From NCBI GenBank assembly GCA_021323655.1, contig JAJPKO010000055.1:16399-80398 (forward strand): a stretch of 64,000 nucleotides of DNA, given 5' to 3'. Of this stretch, positions 18,485 to 26,526 are shown piece by piece (position 1 is the first letter of the stretch; each line of letters starts with the position of its first letter). The position numbers were made by a program, and so were the translations under genes. This stretch comes from Acidobacteriaceae bacterium (GTDB lineage: Bacteria; Acidobacteriota; Terriglobia; Terriglobales; Acidobacteriaceae). The notes under the pieces were generated by a model. That model searched no databases. It had not been told where the DNA came from and was given only the letters and a program-made list of their open reading frames with translations.

Positions 18485-18937
18485 TCAAACCGCATTCGCG
18501 ACCCCGTTTTGCGGTACCAGTTCCGAAAACACATTACGAATTCTGTGCGTCTGATCCCGGGCCAGCGTCTGCGCGCCCAGAGATGCGGTTACCTTGACCA
18601 CGCCAGCGGGGTTGTCCGCAAGAATGAAAGTTGCGTCCTTCCCTTCAGCAATGCAGATCTTGAAAGGGACGAGTAGCCCGCCGTCGTGACCGCTTAACAG
18701 AGCCGGACATGCATCCGATGGGCTCCACACCAGCAAGACGGTGTAATGCTTCCAGTTCATCCCGAGCTGTGCCCAAGGCAGCCCGGCTCTGCGCTCCATT
18801 TCGCGAAGGAGCGGGAATTCAAAAAGGACTTCAAGCCCGTGACGCGCCAGGGCCGCACGCAAATGCTGAATTGTTTCCCGGTAGCTGGCCGTCGTTCGCA
18901 TCGAAATGGAGAATCCGTGTGCCATCGTGCTGATCAT
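18485..18937 (-). CDS. DUF302-like protein, copy 1
   Basis: A 150-residue protein without signal peptide. It has the DUF302 layout: GFSISMRTTASYRETIQHL, helix RAALARHGLEVLFEFPL, a strand LLVWSPSDACPALLSGHDGG, then LLVPFKICIAEGKDATF. The region LVW-P...GGLL-PF is shared with the DUF302 protein at 26685-27167, as is the short M-x3-GFSI start. DUF302 proteins bind small ligands or metals in some structures, but the cellular role is unresolved. It sits between family C and family A genes on the same strand. Confidence 0.75.
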   Translation of the reverse strand: MISTMAHGFSISMRTTASYRETIQHLRAALARHGLEVLFEFPLLREMERRAGLPWAQLGMNWKHYTVLLVWSPSDACPALLSGHDGGLLVPFKICIAEGKDATFILADNPAGVVKVTASLGAQTLARDQTHRIRNVFSELVPQNGVANAV

Positions 18938-19091
18938 CGATCCTCAAAAACACTCGCGTTTGCCTAATGGGCCAGCGCAACCTGGTCTATCGGGCCACCA
19001 ACTGTCTTGTCCCTGTTCAGAGTTATTGCGTCGTGCCAACCACTTGGGCTCAGTCAACATGCAGATGCCGGTTATTTTCGCGTCCAAACCA

Positions 19092-19376
19092 TCAGCGGGA
19101 TTGGGCTTTCAAACGGGCCTCTTCCTGAGGAGACGGACGTGCGTACTTGTCCCGATACCAGTTTTCAAACCGGGTGTTGGCTGGCGCTGTGACCTGACGG
19201 GGTGCTGCCTCGCGATAAGCTGTATTCGCCTGTTCCGCCTTGATCCTTGCTTCTTCAGTCGGAGATGGGCGGCCGTATCCCTCGAACCAAGGATTGCTGG
19301 TCTGTGCAACCAGGACCGTGTTGGCGCTCATCGCCAGAATGCTGGTAAAAAGAATGCCGTTAAGAGTGAATTTCAT
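19092..19376 (-). CDS. Small exported protein, family C copy 2
   Basis: A 94-residue exported protein: signal MKFTLNGILFTSILAMSANT, then two similar short units, NPWFEGYGRPSPTEEARIKA and RFENWYRDKYARPSPQEEAR, each with an aromatic residue, a Gly/Asp-Lys-Tyr turn and RPSPxEEAR. The internal duplication and the C-terminal motif relate it to the 13053-13334 product. Function unknown; probably periplasmic. It is the second gene of the operon from the sigma-54 promoter at 20004. Confidence 0.7.
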   Translation of the reverse strand: MKFTLNGILFTSILAMSANTVLVAQTSNPWFEGYGRPSPTEEARIKAEQANTAYREAAPRQVTAPANTRFENWYRDKYARPSPQEEARLKAQSR

Positions 19377-19561
19377 GATTGGTCTCCCATGAATAGTTGT
19401 CTACTCATCGGTTGGTTTGGCCTGTTTTCAGGAGGCCAGAACGAGGTTGGGGCAGTTCTCGAACACCCAGTTGTTTTTGAGGGTGTGGTAGATGACTCCC
19501 AGGAATTTGCGCGCCAGTGCGATGTTTCAGATCCTGGCCCAGCAAGTGAACGATTCTGGCA

Positions 19562-19963
19562 TTACACGCCGGTCGGAGCCAATTTCTCGGGCGCCTCTTT
19601 AGCCATCCGCTCGTGCAGTGTTGCAAGTCCCTGTGACTTGACGGCCATGTCCTTGAAATACTGAGAGTAAGACTCGCAATGATCAATGAAAACTGCTCGG
19701 GATTTGCCGCCTCTGCTCGGGTTCGCGTTGTACGCCGCAAGCATCTGCTCGTGTTCTTTCGATTGAGTCAGATAATCCTGTGCCTTGGCCCTGTAATACT
19801 GGGCGATGCGCCGGTGTTCCGCTGGCGTTGATGCAATGGCGATCAAGGTGTTGAGTTGATGCTTGCTGAGATGCTCGGGCTTGGTAGGCGCTTGTCCAAG
19901 GGCAGCAACAGTCATGATAAGGGCGAGTGAAAGGACGGAAAAAATGCTAACGGTGCGTTTCAT
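19562..19963 (-). CDS. Small exported helical protein, family B copy 2
   Basis: A 133-residue exported protein, signal MKRTVSIFSVLSLALIMTVA, paralogous to the 10023-10412 product. Shared features are EHLSKHQL, STPAEHRRIAQYYRAKAQDY, LTQSKEHEQM, one Cys in DHCESYSQYF and a terminal helix LATLHERMAKEAP. The ATG at 19963 is preceded by AAGGAG and lies about 30 bases after the predicted sigma-54 start, so it heads the second cluster (B, C, DUF302, A). A periplasmic protective role is inferred from regulation and layout only. Confidence 0.75.
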   Translation of the reverse strand: MKRTVSIFSVLSLALIMTVAALGQAPTKPEHLSKHQLNTLIAIASTPAEHRRIAQYYRAKAQDYLTQSKEHEQMLAAYNANPSRGGKSRAVFIDHCESYSQYFKDMAVKSQGLATLHERMAKEAPEKLAPTGV

Positions 19964-20003
19964 AGGAATCTCCTTACTTCAAATTGACTTCGCCCTTCTT
20001 CAG

Positions 20004-20020
20004 TGCACTCATCGTGCCAA
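20004..20020 (-). promoter_or_regulatory. Sigma-54 promoter of the family B copy 2 operon
   Basis: Minus strand TTGGCACGATGAGTGCA with GG, ten bases, GC. Predicted start near 19993. The activator palindrome lies about 107 bp upstream at 20125-20140. Confidence 0.85.
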
Positions 20021-20124
20021 ATCTTGGTTGGGTTCGGTTTAAGAGGTAAGTTCGTAAGTGGCTCATATCAAGGGGCATACATAGCGCGACGAAAGGGGCG
20101 GAGGTTTTCAAGATTGCCGCTCGT

Positions 20125-20140
20125 TGCCTTAATTCAGGCA
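20125..20140 (+). promoter_or_regulatory. Upstream activator palindrome
   Basis: TGCCTTAATTCAGGCA; arms TGCCT/AGGCA around six bases. It has the same spacing to its promoter as the copy at 13492. Confidence 0.7.
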
Positions 20141-20271
20141 GCAGTGGCCGGAAAGGGCCAAAGACGTGAGAGAGACTGCGACTGTCTACGCATATCAGTC
20201 TGCCCGATCATGGTTGGAAGGAATGTTTTTCCAGCAGGTTCAGGGAAAAGGGAGAAGAACCCAATTCCGAA

Positions 20272-20690
20272 TTACCGGGGGACAGTAGATTGGATGGGCA
20301 TGAGGTTCAGCCGGCCGGCGTGATCGGGAAGTTCCAGATCGAGCGAAATCACCTGCCAGCTTCGGTCCAGCCGGACCGCGTCCGCAAAGAGTCTTCCCTT
20401 GCCGCGAGGTCCGTAGACTGCGAGGGATACACTTGCCTCGCCTTTCGAACCGTGGGTTTCAACTTGGCCGAAGGCAAGATGGCTGCGACGAGTGGTTCCT
20501 CAAGTGTGCGGGTGGCGATGGCGCAGGCCTGGGCCTGAATGAAGGCCCACTTTGCGGGATCGGAGTTGGCCGTCCGAAGGAAAGCCAAAGTGAATCCGGC
20601 AATGCACGCGGCAAGTCAGAGCAGGATGACGGGCATGCGATTTCGGCGAAGCAGGGCAAGTTGACCGCGGTGAAACTTCAGTGCAGCAGG
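20272..20690 (-). pseudogene. Decayed Coa1-family (cytochrome oxidase assembly-like) gene
   Basis: Reading the minus strand across frames gives a membrane start (LLRRNRMPVILL, then a TGA stop, then LAACIAGFTLAFLRTANSDP), a helix (AKWAFIQAQACAIATRTLEE), PLVAAILPSAK, then after a one-base shift QVETHGSKGEASVSLAVYGP, RGKGRLFADAVRLDRSWQVI and SLDLELPDHAGRL. The order of one membrane helix, a helical segment and a GPKGxG-like beta domain matches Coa1-type small membrane proteins. One in-frame stop and one frameshift make it a pseudogene unless they are sequencing errors. Confidence 0.65.
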
Positions 20691-20721
20691 AAGCAGTGCC
20701 GTGGCGGGATGTTCGATCTCC

Positions 20722-20952
20722 CTACCTTCCTGCCCACCACAAGACGGCGCCCGCAATTAGCAAAATCCAAAACACCGTGCTGACAAGGAGCCTTGGTAGA
20801 TCGCCGGGAGCATCCGTGGACACGTCGCGGTCCTCAGCCCCTTCGCGGCTCTTCGGTGCTATATCGGCTATGTCACCGCAGTAATGACGACCGGGCCGGT
20901 CATAGCCCCAATTTTCGCCCCAGGCGGGCTGGTCTCCGGCGAGTGTTCCCAT
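20722..20952 (-). CDS. Small membrane protein, family D copy 1
   Basis: A 76-residue protein with a soluble N-terminal half (WGENWGYDRPGRHYCGDIAD) and one C-terminal transmembrane helix (LLVSTVFWILLIAGAVLWW). It is paralogous to the 25417-25653 product: both have WGYDR-GR, a DIA/EVVP turn and a tail LLxSVVFW...LWW. Function unknown. AAGGAGG lies five bases before the ATG at 20952; the adjacent ATG at 20955 is possible. It follows the 21034-21696 gene by 81 bases and may be cotranscribed. Confidence 0.65.
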   Translation of the reverse strand: MGTLAGDQPAWGENWGYDRPGRHYCGDIADIAPKSREGAEDRDVSTDAPGDLPRLLVSTVFWILLIAGAVLWWAGR

Positions 20953-21033
20953 CATGTCCTCCTTCCCGTTGCGAGTGATTACTCAACCTCGCCGCATCTC
21001 ACGTCTGACTGTGGCCCGCCCAGGGCAAGCGTC

Positions 21034-21696
21034 CTACCTCGCTTCAGGCGGGGGTAATAGGACAGAACTGGACGGCGGCAACTCCGGGATCGATTCGTCG
21101 TCTTGGGTCATCATCTGAGAGATCGCGCCCTCATGATCCTTGATGACTTCGGAGAATTCGTTCAAGGCATCGCGGTGCGCATCGAGCGCGTCCTGGATTT
21201 TGTTCGGTCCGCCTTCAATGCTGTGATTGTCCTCCGTGATGTACCTATCAAGCGTGTCGGAAAGATCGAACAGGAGCCTCTTCATGCGCTGCTGGTGCTC
21301 GGCCATGGCATTTTGCTTCACCTCGGGACCGCACCAGTGCTCGTAATCCGTGCTGAATGATTGACTGCACCAGCGCTCATAATCGGCCGCGAACTGCTTA
21401 TGCTGGCTCGTGATGACGCGTAACGCCGCGAGATCTCCCTTGTAGGTTTTGACCGCGGCTTTATCATGGACAGCACCATTGCCGTCTTTGGAACTAACCA
21501 CTGCCTGAAAGTCCGCCTGAAGTCTGGCGAGGACAATATCCATCGCCCGCTGATGGCTCATCATCTCCGTTCCGATAGCCGGTCGCTCCTGCTGTCCGGC
21601 GCCGGGTTGCGGTGTCGCCTGCGCCCGCCCTACGGAGAGAAGAACTATCGCCAAGGACGTTGAAATTACTGCCGAGAAAAACGACTTGTATTTCAT
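21034..21696 (-). CDS. Exported helical hypothetical protein
   Basis: A 220-residue protein: signal MKYKSFFSAVISTSLAIVLL, a Pro/Gln linker, then long helices with two similar ERWCSQS and EHWCGPE segments, so two Cys residues eleven apart, and an acidic Pro-rich tail. Likely periplasmic and coiled-coil in part (LQADFQAVVSSK, AEHQQRMKRLLFDLSDTLDR). I do not recognise the family. The ATG at 21696 has GGAGG eight bases upstream. Its strand and position suggest transcription from the sigma-54 promoter at 22195 through the 21900-22169 gene, although the 203-base gap leaves room for another promoter. Confidence 0.65.
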   Translation of the reverse strand: MKYKSFFSAVISTSLAIVLLSVGRAQATPQPGAGQQERPAIGTEMMSHQRAMDIVLARLQADFQAVVSSKDGNGAVHDKAAVKTYKGDLAALRVITSQHKQFAADYERWCSQSFSTDYEHWCGPEVKQNAMAEHQQRMKRLLFDLSDTLDRYITEDNHSIEGGPNKIQDALDAHRDALNEFSEVIKDHEGAISQMMTQDDESIPELPPSSSVLLPPPEAR

Positions 21697-21899
21697 TTGC
21701 AATTCCTCCCTCTGTGGAGTGATTCCAGTGCGTCGGGATCCGGTCTTCGGTGACGCGATGGGCGCAATAGTCGGTTGGGGCCCCGGTCGTCCTCCCTTCC
21801 TCCAGATCCCGAACTTTGATGAGACAGGCCGGCTCGTTCAATGAGTCATGCGAACCACGTTCAAGTTTCGACGGAACGGACTGTCTCAATCTGCTGTTG

Positions 21900-22169
21900 T
21901 CAATATCCTCCCCGTCTCGACTCCGCAAGTCGGTGGCGAGAATGCTCGATCTTGGCCTGTACCCGCTGCACTGTGAAGTGCTTGTTGTTCACAGCCAGGG
22001 GTAGCGTCGTACCCGTCATCGGATCGTTGAACAGAACAAGATTCGGGTTTCCGGTCCGGGGCACTCCACGTTGAACGCCCACAAACTGCCCGCCTGGCTT
22101 GCAAATGGCCGCCTTCGCCAACTGCAGAATCAGCATCGTTGTTTCCCGGTAGCTGTGGAGATTGGGCAT
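21900..22169 (-). CDS. Small hypothetical protein divergent from the kinase
   Basis: An 89-residue protein with the core VGVQRGVPRTGNPNLVLFND and PMTGTTLPLAVNN, which looks like a small beta-rich fold. No signal peptide, no known family. The start ATG 22169 is chosen because the sigma-54 promoter lies at 22195-22211 and predicts transcription from about 22184; longer in-frame starts (22253) would be upstream of it. It shares one activator palindrome with the divergent kinase operon, which marks it as a regulon member. Confidence 0.6.
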   Translation of the reverse strand: MPNLHSYRETTMLILQLAKAAICKPGGQFVGVQRGVPRTGNPNLVLFNDPMTGTTLPLAVNNKHFTVQRVQAKIEHSRHRLAESRRGGY

Positions 22170-22194
22170 TGGTTCTGTTCCTGCCGGTACAGAC

Positions 22195-22211
22195 TGCACG
22201 TCCTGTGCCAA
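22195..22211 (-). promoter_or_regulatory. Sigma-54 promoter, leftward from the regulator locus
   Basis: Minus strand TTGGCACAGGACGTGCA with GG, ten bases, GC. Predicted start near 22184. The activator palindrome 22294-22309 is about 85 bp upstream. Confidence 0.8.
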
Positions 22212-22293
22212 AGGGTTGCGGTAGGATTTGGGTTGATAAGGCTTGAAAATCAATGAGTCAGCTCATTCTTCAGCAGCCGAAGATCGTTTGCAC

Positions 22294-22309
22294 TGCCGCA
22301 AATCCGCCA
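22294..22309 (+). promoter_or_regulatory. Shared activator palindrome of the divergent regulator promoters
   Basis: TGCCGCAAATCCGCCA, one base from the 25277 copy. It lies between two outward-facing sigma-54 promoters, about 85 bp from the left and 105 bp from the right one. A weaker TGCGGGAATCGGCA lies at 22368-22381. Confidence 0.75.
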
Positions 22310-22413
22310 TTCCTCTGGCGCATTTGGAGCAAACAGCAGTGGCTGTAGGGGGACCACTATCGCGAGGTGCGGGAATCGGCAGGAATCTGCTTCTACCGCT
22401 CTCGAGGTCCTGA

Positions 22414-22430
22414 ATGGCATCCCGCGTGCA
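22414..22430 (+). promoter_or_regulatory. Sigma-54 promoter of the kinase/activator operon
   Basis: ATGGCATCCCGCGTGCA with GG 22416-22417, ten bases, GC 22428-22429. Predicted start near 22441, only about seven bases before the proposed GTG start, so the leader would be nearly absent. Confidence 0.8.
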
Positions 22431-22447
22431 GTGCTAAAATCGCGCTC

Positions 22448-23557
22448 GTGAGGACATCGGCAAAAGACTGGCAGCGCGCGGCAATTCTGGCAGCGGCAAT
22501 CGCGGCCGTGGCGTTGCTGCACTACCACACACCGGTAAGCCACGTATGGATCCACCCACTGTTACAGCGGGCATATTACATTCCGGTTTTGCTTGCAGCC
22601 TTATGGTTTGGCTGGAAGGGTGGCTTAGCAGCGGCAACTCTGGCGGGAGCCTCCTATATTCCGCACATTATGATGGCGTGGAATTTCGAGCCTCAATACA
22701 AAGCCGCCCAATACATTGAGATCGGAATGTTTTTTGCGATTGCGGCTCTCACCGGCGTGCTGGCAGATCACGAGCGCGCTCAGCGGCATAGGGTCGAGGA
22801 GACTGCTCGCCGGCTGAGCGAGGTGTATACGCAATTGCAAAAGTCATTCGAGCAACTCCGTCGCGCAGACCGCATGTCCGCGTTAGGGGAGCTGTCGGCA
22901 GGACTCGCACACGAGGTTAGGAACCCGCTCGGGTCCATCGAGGGCGCAGTCCAAATCTTGGGACGCCGCGATCTGGAAGAGAATACGCGTCAGGAATTCA
23001 CGGAGATGGCCTCGCGAGAGGTCGTGCGGCTAAAGGGGCTGCTTACTCACTTCCTCGAATTCGCGCGGCCACAACAGCCGCGCGTCGTCGCGTCGGACAT
23101 GGAGTTGTTGCTTCACTCGGTGGCAAAGCTGGCAAGTGAAACAGCAAAGATGGCACAGGTCGAGATCCTGGTTGAGTCAGAGTCAACTTTGCCCCAAGTA
23201 CCGATTGACCCGGAACAGATCAGGCAAGTGCTCCTGAACCTTGTCATCAATGCGGTGCAGGCTATGCCGAATGCCGGCCAGATCCGATTGCGTGCAACTC
23301 ATGAGGGAGAGAATATTCGCATCGAGATTGAGGACCAAGGTGTTGGCATCCCTGCGGATGACGTGGAAAGGATCTTCGACCCGTTCTTTACGACTCGCGA
23401 CAACGGAACAGGACTTGGCCTTTCGATTGCTTACCAAATTGTGAGCCAGCACGGCGGGCATATCGCCGCAAAGAGGAACCCGGAACGCGGCATGACGTTC
23501 ACAGTGACACTGCCATTGGCGGCGAGCGCTGCTGAGCCGACTCTCGCAAGGAGCTAA
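22448..23557 (+). CDS. Membrane sensor histidine kinase
   Basis: A 369-residue kinase. Several membrane helices fill about residues 9-105; the loop after the first helix is His-rich (LHYHTPVSHVWIH, His at 25, 27, 32 and 36). A short coiled coil leads to the dimerisation/phosphoacceptor motif SAGLAHEVRNP with His155, then the ATPase domain with N box (LLNLVINAVQAMP), DQGVGIP and GTGLGLSIAYQIV. All catalytic boxes are present. The GTG at 22448 is chosen from the promoter position; no ATG is near. Its stop lies directly before the response regulator. The signal is unknown; metal or membrane state is an inference. Confidence 0.85.
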   Translation: MRTSAKDWQRAAILAAAIAAVALLHYHTPVSHVWIHPLLQRAYYIPVLLAALWFGWKGGLAAATLAGASYIPHIMMAWNFEPQYKAAQYIEIGMFFAIAALTGVLADHERAQRHRVEETARRLSEVYTQLQKSFEQLRRADRMSALGELSAGLAHEVRNPLGSIEGAVQILGRRDLEENTRQEFTEMASREVVRLKGLLTHFLEFARPQQPRVVASDMELLLHSVAKLASETAKMAQVEILVESESTLPQVPIDPEQIRQVLLNLVINAVQAMPNAGQIRLRATHEGENIRIEIEDQGVGIPADDVERIFDPFFTTRDNGTGLGLSIAYQIVSQHGGHIAAKRNPERGMTFTVTLPLAASAAEPTLARS

Positions 23558-24970
23558 ATGGCGAACGAATTGATTCTCGTGGTCGACGATGACGCCAGCC
23601 AGCGGCGGCTGGTTGAGTTCTGGCTGAAGGAAGCGGGGTACACCGTCGTCACGGCACCGGATGGCCGGGCCGGTCTCCTGACGTTTACGGAAAAAAACCC
23701 CGCACTCGTGATTGCTGACATCCGCATGCCTGGGCTCAGCGGCCTCGATTTGCTTGGCCGCATCAAGGCCCTGAACGCGGATACGCCCGTCATTCTGATC
23801 ACCGCCTTCGGCACCGTCGGTGATGCCGTGGATGCAATGAAACTGGGTGCGGCCGACTACGTCCTCAAACCGCTCAATGCGGACGAACTCAAAGTCAACG
23901 TTCAGCGCGCCCTGGAACACCGGCAGTTGGTGGACGAGAACCGCTATCTTCGCGATTTCAGCGATACGGCGTTCCGGTTTGAAAACCTGGTGGCCGGCTC
24001 AAAAAGGATGCGCGACGTCTTCAATCTCGCGGCACATGTCGCGCGCCGCGATTCCACGGTTCTCGTTACCGGAGAATCCGGCACAGGCAAGGAACTGATC
24101 GCGAAGGCCATTCACCAGAACAGCCTTCGTGTTTCGAAGCCGTTCATCACGGTGAACTGCGGGGCCATTCCCGAGAGCTTGATTGAATCGGAGCTGTTCG
24201 GCCACCGCAAGGGATCGTTCACTGGCGCCGTCGCCGATCGCGTGGGTAAATTCGAAGCCGCAAACGAAGGCACGGTTTTTCTCGATGAGGTGGGAGAGCT
24301 TCCTATCAATCTTCAGGTGCGCCTGCTGCGCGTGATTCAAGAGCGCGAGATCGATAAGATTGGCTTTCCGAAGCCGATAGCCGTAAATGTGCGCATCATT
24401 GCGGCGACGAACCGGGACTTGCGCACGCAGATTGAGGACGGCCAATTCCGAGAGGACCTCTTTTATCGTTTGAGTGTGGTGACCGTGGAACTGCCGCCCT
24501 TACGCGAGCGGCGGGATGATGTTCCCCTGCTGCTGACTCACTTTCTGAAGAAGCACTGTTCTCGGTATCAGCTGCCTTTACCATCGATCAGCGACGGCGC
24601 GCTGGAAATCTTGACTCGCTATGACTGGCCGGGAAACGTCCGGGAGTTGGAGAATGTCGTCGAGCATGCGGTTGTGCTTGGCGCTTCAGAAACGATCCGA
24701 ACCGAAGATTTGCCGGCCCACATGCGAAATGCAACATCCCGGATCAGCTCCATCAGCCTCAAGTTGCCCGACGAGGGGATCGACCTTGAGGGAGTGGAGA
24801 AGGAGATCCTGTTGCAGGCTCTTGAGAAGAACCAGTGGAATCAGACACGGACTGCGCGGTATCTGAACATCAGCAGGAAGACGCTTATTTATAGGATGGA
24901 GAAGTTCTCTCTCATACCGACGGCATCCTCCAAACCGCAGGTCGACGAAGAGGGTGAGCACGTCTCCTGA
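23558..24970 (+). CDS. NtrC/ZraR-type sigma-54 response regulator
   Basis: A 470-residue activator. The receiver domain (1-120) has the acidic pocket VVDDD, phospho-acceptor Asp54 (ADIRMPG), Thr82 and Lys104. The AAA+ domain has Walker A GESGTGKE (172-179), the sigma-54 contact loop GSFTGA (219-224, the GAFTGA motif with Ser for Ala) and Walker B FLDEVGELP (Asp243, Glu244). A C-terminal Fis-type helix-turn-helix (TRTARYLNISRKTLIYRMEK) would bind the palindromes. It starts directly after the kinase stop, with AAGGAG ahead. It is the only sigma-54 activator in the window and is the best candidate for the regulator of all eight promoters. Confidence 0.95.
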   Translation: MANELILVVDDDASQRRLVEFWLKEAGYTVVTAPDGRAGLLTFTEKNPALVIADIRMPGLSGLDLLGRIKALNADTPVILITAFGTVGDAVDAMKLGAADYVLKPLNADELKVNVQRALEHRQLVDENRYLRDFSDTAFRFENLVAGSKRMRDVFNLAAHVARRDSTVLVTGESGTGKELIAKAIHQNSLRVSKPFITVNCGAIPESLIESELFGHRKGSFTGAVADRVGKFEAANEGTVFLDEVGELPINLQVRLLRVIQEREIDKIGFPKPIAVNVRIIAATNRDLRTQIEDGQFREDLFYRLSVVTVELPPLRERRDDVPLLLTHFLKKHCSRYQLPLPSISDGALEILTRYDWPGNVRELENVVEHAVVLGASETIRTEDLPAHMRNATSRISSISLKLPDEGIDLEGVEKEILLQALEKNQWNQTRTARYLNISRKTLIYRMEKFSLIPTASSKPQVDEEGEHVS

Positions 24971-25276
24971 AGGAGATCCCGAGTCGCTCGAAATTGTTCT
25001 CGCCGTCAATTACTGAATAGAAGAATTTTGCGCGCGTCTTTAGACGGAGGCCAAGAATGCCCTGTCCGAGCATACGGCGCCGCGAAGCCCCTATATGTCC
25101 AGCGCGTTGTTCTCAAGTGTGGCTGGAATGATCCCACCCGTACTGACGCTCGGGTAGCCAATCGAAGGCATTGAATCGAGCCCTGGTTCGCAGTTCACTT
25201 TATCCAGACGCCACCCCGAGATCCCGAGACATCGCATCGGTCTGATGCGAACCCCTGGTTGAAATGCGCCAACCGG

Positions 25277-25292
25277 TGCCGGATTTGCGGCA
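25277..25292 (-). promoter_or_regulatory. Upstream activator palindrome
   Basis: Minus strand TGCCGCAAATCCGGCA, identical over 16 bases to the copy at 8216-8231, seventeen kilobases away. It lies about 85 bp upstream of the promoter at 25375. Confidence 0.8.
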
Positions 25293-25374
25293 ATTCAAGC
25301 GGCTTCCAAGCTATCCGAGCGTGGCCTATCCTGACTTTTCGTAGGAAAGCGCCATGTGGAGAAGCGGTGGAGAT

Positions 25375-25391
25375 ATGGCACGTTCCGTGCT
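25375..25391 (+). promoter_or_regulatory. Sigma-54 promoter of family D copy 2
   Basis: ATGGCACGTTCCGTGCT with GG 25377-25378, ten bases, GC 25389-25390. Predicted start near 25402, which rules out the in-frame starts at 25354, 25375 and 25393. Confidence 0.85.
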
Positions 25392-25416
25392 TATGGACAT
25401 AGCGGGAAAAGTACAG

Positions 25417-25653
25417 ATGCTCGCGCGCGAACGATCGATCGGGATGGTTGAGGAGATCCGGCGCGGCTGGGGCTATGACCGCTCAGGTCGCTGGCATCGA
25501 GGCATTGCCGAGGTAGTGCCGATCCGAAAAGAAGCCGGGACGGGTGAGGATGATCCGTTAGCTCCCGCTCGTGGCGTCGTCTGGGGTCTTTTGTTGTCGG
25601 TCGTCTTCTGGCTTCCGATTGGCGCGACTCTCTTTCTGTGGTGGAGGCGATAG
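25417..25653 (+). CDS. Small membrane protein, family D copy 2
   Basis: A 78-residue protein, paralogue of the 20722-20952 product. The soluble part contains RRGWGYDRSGRWHRGIAEVV, followed by a charged linker and one C-terminal transmembrane helix (VVWGLLLSVVFWLPIGATLF) ending LWWRR. I chose ATG 25417 because it lies downstream of the predicted sigma-54 start, has GGGAAAAG upstream and gives the same N-terminal length as its paralogue. Longer versions from 25354 are in frame but would begin ahead of the promoter. Function unknown; a small membrane-stress protein is a reasonable guess. Confidence 0.65.
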   Translation: MLARERSIGMVEEIRRGWGYDRSGRWHRGIAEVVPIRKEAGTGEDDPLAPARGVVWGLLLSVVFWLPIGATLFLWWRR

Positions 25654-25745
25654 AAGAGGGCGTTCCTGCGAACCGGTCAGTCAAAGGAAATCTCCGCTGC
25701 CGGCCCGCAGTAGGGCGCGGGCGCTGGATGCGCCGCGGCGCCAAG

Positions 25746-25838
25746 GGCGTTTCCAGGGACGGTACAACTCGGAGCCACCAAGATGAGGGCGATGTGGCCC
25801 TGAAGAAGCCGGGCGGATACAGGTTCCCTGGAAACGCC
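25746..25838 (+). repeat. Long-arm inverted repeat before the 25858 gene
   Basis: GGCGTTTCCAGGGA at 25746-25759 and TCCCTGGAAACGCC at 25825-25838 are perfect 14-bp complements around 65 bases. An inner GGGC/GCCC pair could form a second stem. The structure ends 19 bases before the next ATG, so it may be a leader RNA element. A similar architecture occurs at 27210-27280. Confidence 0.6.
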
Positions 25839-25857
25839 AAAGAAAGCTGGCAATACC

Positions 25858-26304
25858 ATGCGTTCTGTTCTCACAGTGATTGGCATCATGCTCCTGTCCG
25901 AGACCATGGTTTTCCCCGCGACGGAGAAAATACCAAACACGCAAGACCTTGCCAGAATGGAAGCGAGGGCTGCACAGGCCAGCGCCGAGAATAGGCTCTT
26001 TGCCTATGCAGAACTGATTCATATCTCGACCGATCTGGTTGTCACCCAAATGCAGGCGGGCGACGAGGAGCAAGCGTCCGTTACGCTCGAATGCGTGCGG
26101 ACCTACGCCTCCAAGGCCGATGTACAGGCCGCGAAGAACACGCGGAAGCTAAAGAACATGGAGAAACTCCTCGAACACAGCGAATTCCGGCTCCGGGAAC
26201 TGCAGATGGGCGCCCCGCTTGACATCCGCCCTCTTCTCGAAAAGGCGCTCAAGCAAGTGACAGAGGTCCAGTCCGCGTTGTTGCTGCGCATCTTTGAACG
26301 CTAA
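25858..26304 (+). CDS. Exported hypothetical helical protein
   Basis: A 148-residue exported protein with signal MRSVLTVIGIMLLSETMVFP and a mature part of long amphipathic helices (LARMEARAAQASAENRLFAY, a single Cys, then AAKNTRKLKNMEKLLEHSEF and LEKALKQVTEVQSALLL). No catalytic motif. Probably periplasmic. Start ATG 25858 has a weak GAAAG site and lies 19 bases after a long inverted repeat. Family and function unknown. Confidence 0.65.
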   Translation: MRSVLTVIGIMLLSETMVFPATEKIPNTQDLARMEARAAQASAENRLFAYAELIHISTDLVVTQMQAGDEEQASVTLECVRTYASKADVQAAKNTRKLKNMEKLLEHSEFRLRELQMGAPLDIRPLLEKALKQVTEVQSALLLRIFER

Positions 26305-26526
26305 CCAGAAAACCTCCAGCGAAAGGTGCCTCCTCGGAAGTTGGTGATCCCCCGGAACCGGAGGCGCTGTGCGCATCACGTTCGTGGCTGCCTTGCATTC
26401 TCTTCTGATTGTTTGGGCTGCTAGCTCGTTGCCTTCTTCTGCCCTCGGCAGATCCACCTTTAACCGTCAAGAGTGGGTCCAAGGCTGGTCCAACTAGGCA
26501 GCCTATGGATGCTTTCGACCACCGCT

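Larger units (their letters stand above)
24971..25416. other. Regulatory intergenic stretch after the activator gene
   Basis: About 445 bases without a supported gene. The right half holds the activator palindrome at 25277-25292 and the sigma-54 promoter at 25375-25391. The left half shows no feature I can defend. Confidence 0.5.

Noticed and set aside
19029..19040. TTGGCACG-like -24 element upstream of DUF302 copy 1
   Set aside because: The -12 GC is missing at the required distance; the gene is more likely read from 20004.
25322..25338. TGGCCTATCCTGACTTT as promoter of the 25417 gene
   Set aside because: The -12 position has CT instead of GC, and a near-perfect element exists at 25375 at the usual distance from the palindrome.
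25796..25809. GG-N10-GC element before the 25858 gene
   Set aside because: Outer consensus bases are poor, it lies inside an inverted repeat and no activator palindrome is within range.
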